From CAYJOG01 sp964371695 [NCBI: uncultured bacterium] (GTDB taxonomy: Bacteria > CAYJOG01), in the NCBI GenBank assembly GCA_964371695.1, contig CAYJOG010000223.1, positions 1-5,314 of the forward strand: 5,314 nucleotides of DNA, given 5' to 3'. Position 1 is the stretch's first letter, and each line of letters begins with the position of its first letter. The notes under the pieces are model-generated. The model made no database searches and was not told the origin of the DNA. It was given only the letters and a program-made list of their open reading frames with translations. This document shows positions 5,296-5,314 of the stretch, in pieces. A program made the position numbers and the translations under genes.

Positions 5296-5314
5296 AACAC
5301 GTTGAATAAAAAAA

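Noticed and set aside
5238-5314. Remainder of a GspE/PilB ATPase or a further repeat copy after the aroE fusion.
   Set aside because: No Walker motif or coding potential is visible in these 77 bases. The closing GTTGAATAAAAAAA only faintly resembles the complement of the window-start repeat.

Overview
The window is about 60% G+C by eye and looks like chromosomal DNA from a Gram-negative bacterium, most likely a proteobacterium. That placement is an inference. It rests on base composition, on a large polytopic GT-C-type glycosyltransferase, and on an MshEN domain of the kind found in type IV pilus and type II secretion ATPases. No rRNA or tRNA gene, CRISPR array, or intact transposase is visible.

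Layout. (1) Positions 1-15 hold a small GGACT hairpin that resembles one further downstream. (2) 56-271 (+) encodes a 71-residue zinc-ribbon protein with a good ribosome binding site. (3) 258-430 is a MITE-like, transposase-free element with near-perfect terminal inverted repeats and TAA on both flanks. It is packed with consecutive hairpins, and it supplies the last four codons and the stop of the zinc-ribbon gene. (4) 440-3313 (-) encodes a 957-residue membrane glycosyltransferase-like protein. A C12 homopolymer lies inside its coding sequence, so phase variation is possible. (5) About 50 bp of divergent promoter region separates it from (6) 3364-3918 (+), a YqeG-type HAD phosphatase, which overlaps by 4 bp (7) 3915-5237 (+). 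The last gene encodes shikimate dehydrogenase (AroE) continuing in frame into a C-terminal MshEN domain without any ATPase.

How the genes relate. The yqeG-aroE pair is translationally coupled and repeats a neighbourhood known from Firmicutes, where yqeG, yqeH and aroE are close. The most unusual object is the AroE-MshEN protein. MshEN domains bind cyclic di-GMP in secretion ATPases such as MshE, so this architecture suggests a shikimate-pathway enzyme joined to a second-messenger sensor. An alternative is the remnant of an aroE-pilB/gspE gene junction. The MshEN-coding part is clearly more AT-rich than the aroE part, which supports a separate origin.

The second notable region is the glycosyltransferase. 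Its C12 tract is currently in frame, and one base more or less would truncate the protein by roughly a quarter. The third is the structured mobile-like repeat at the 3' end of the small zinc-ribbon gene.
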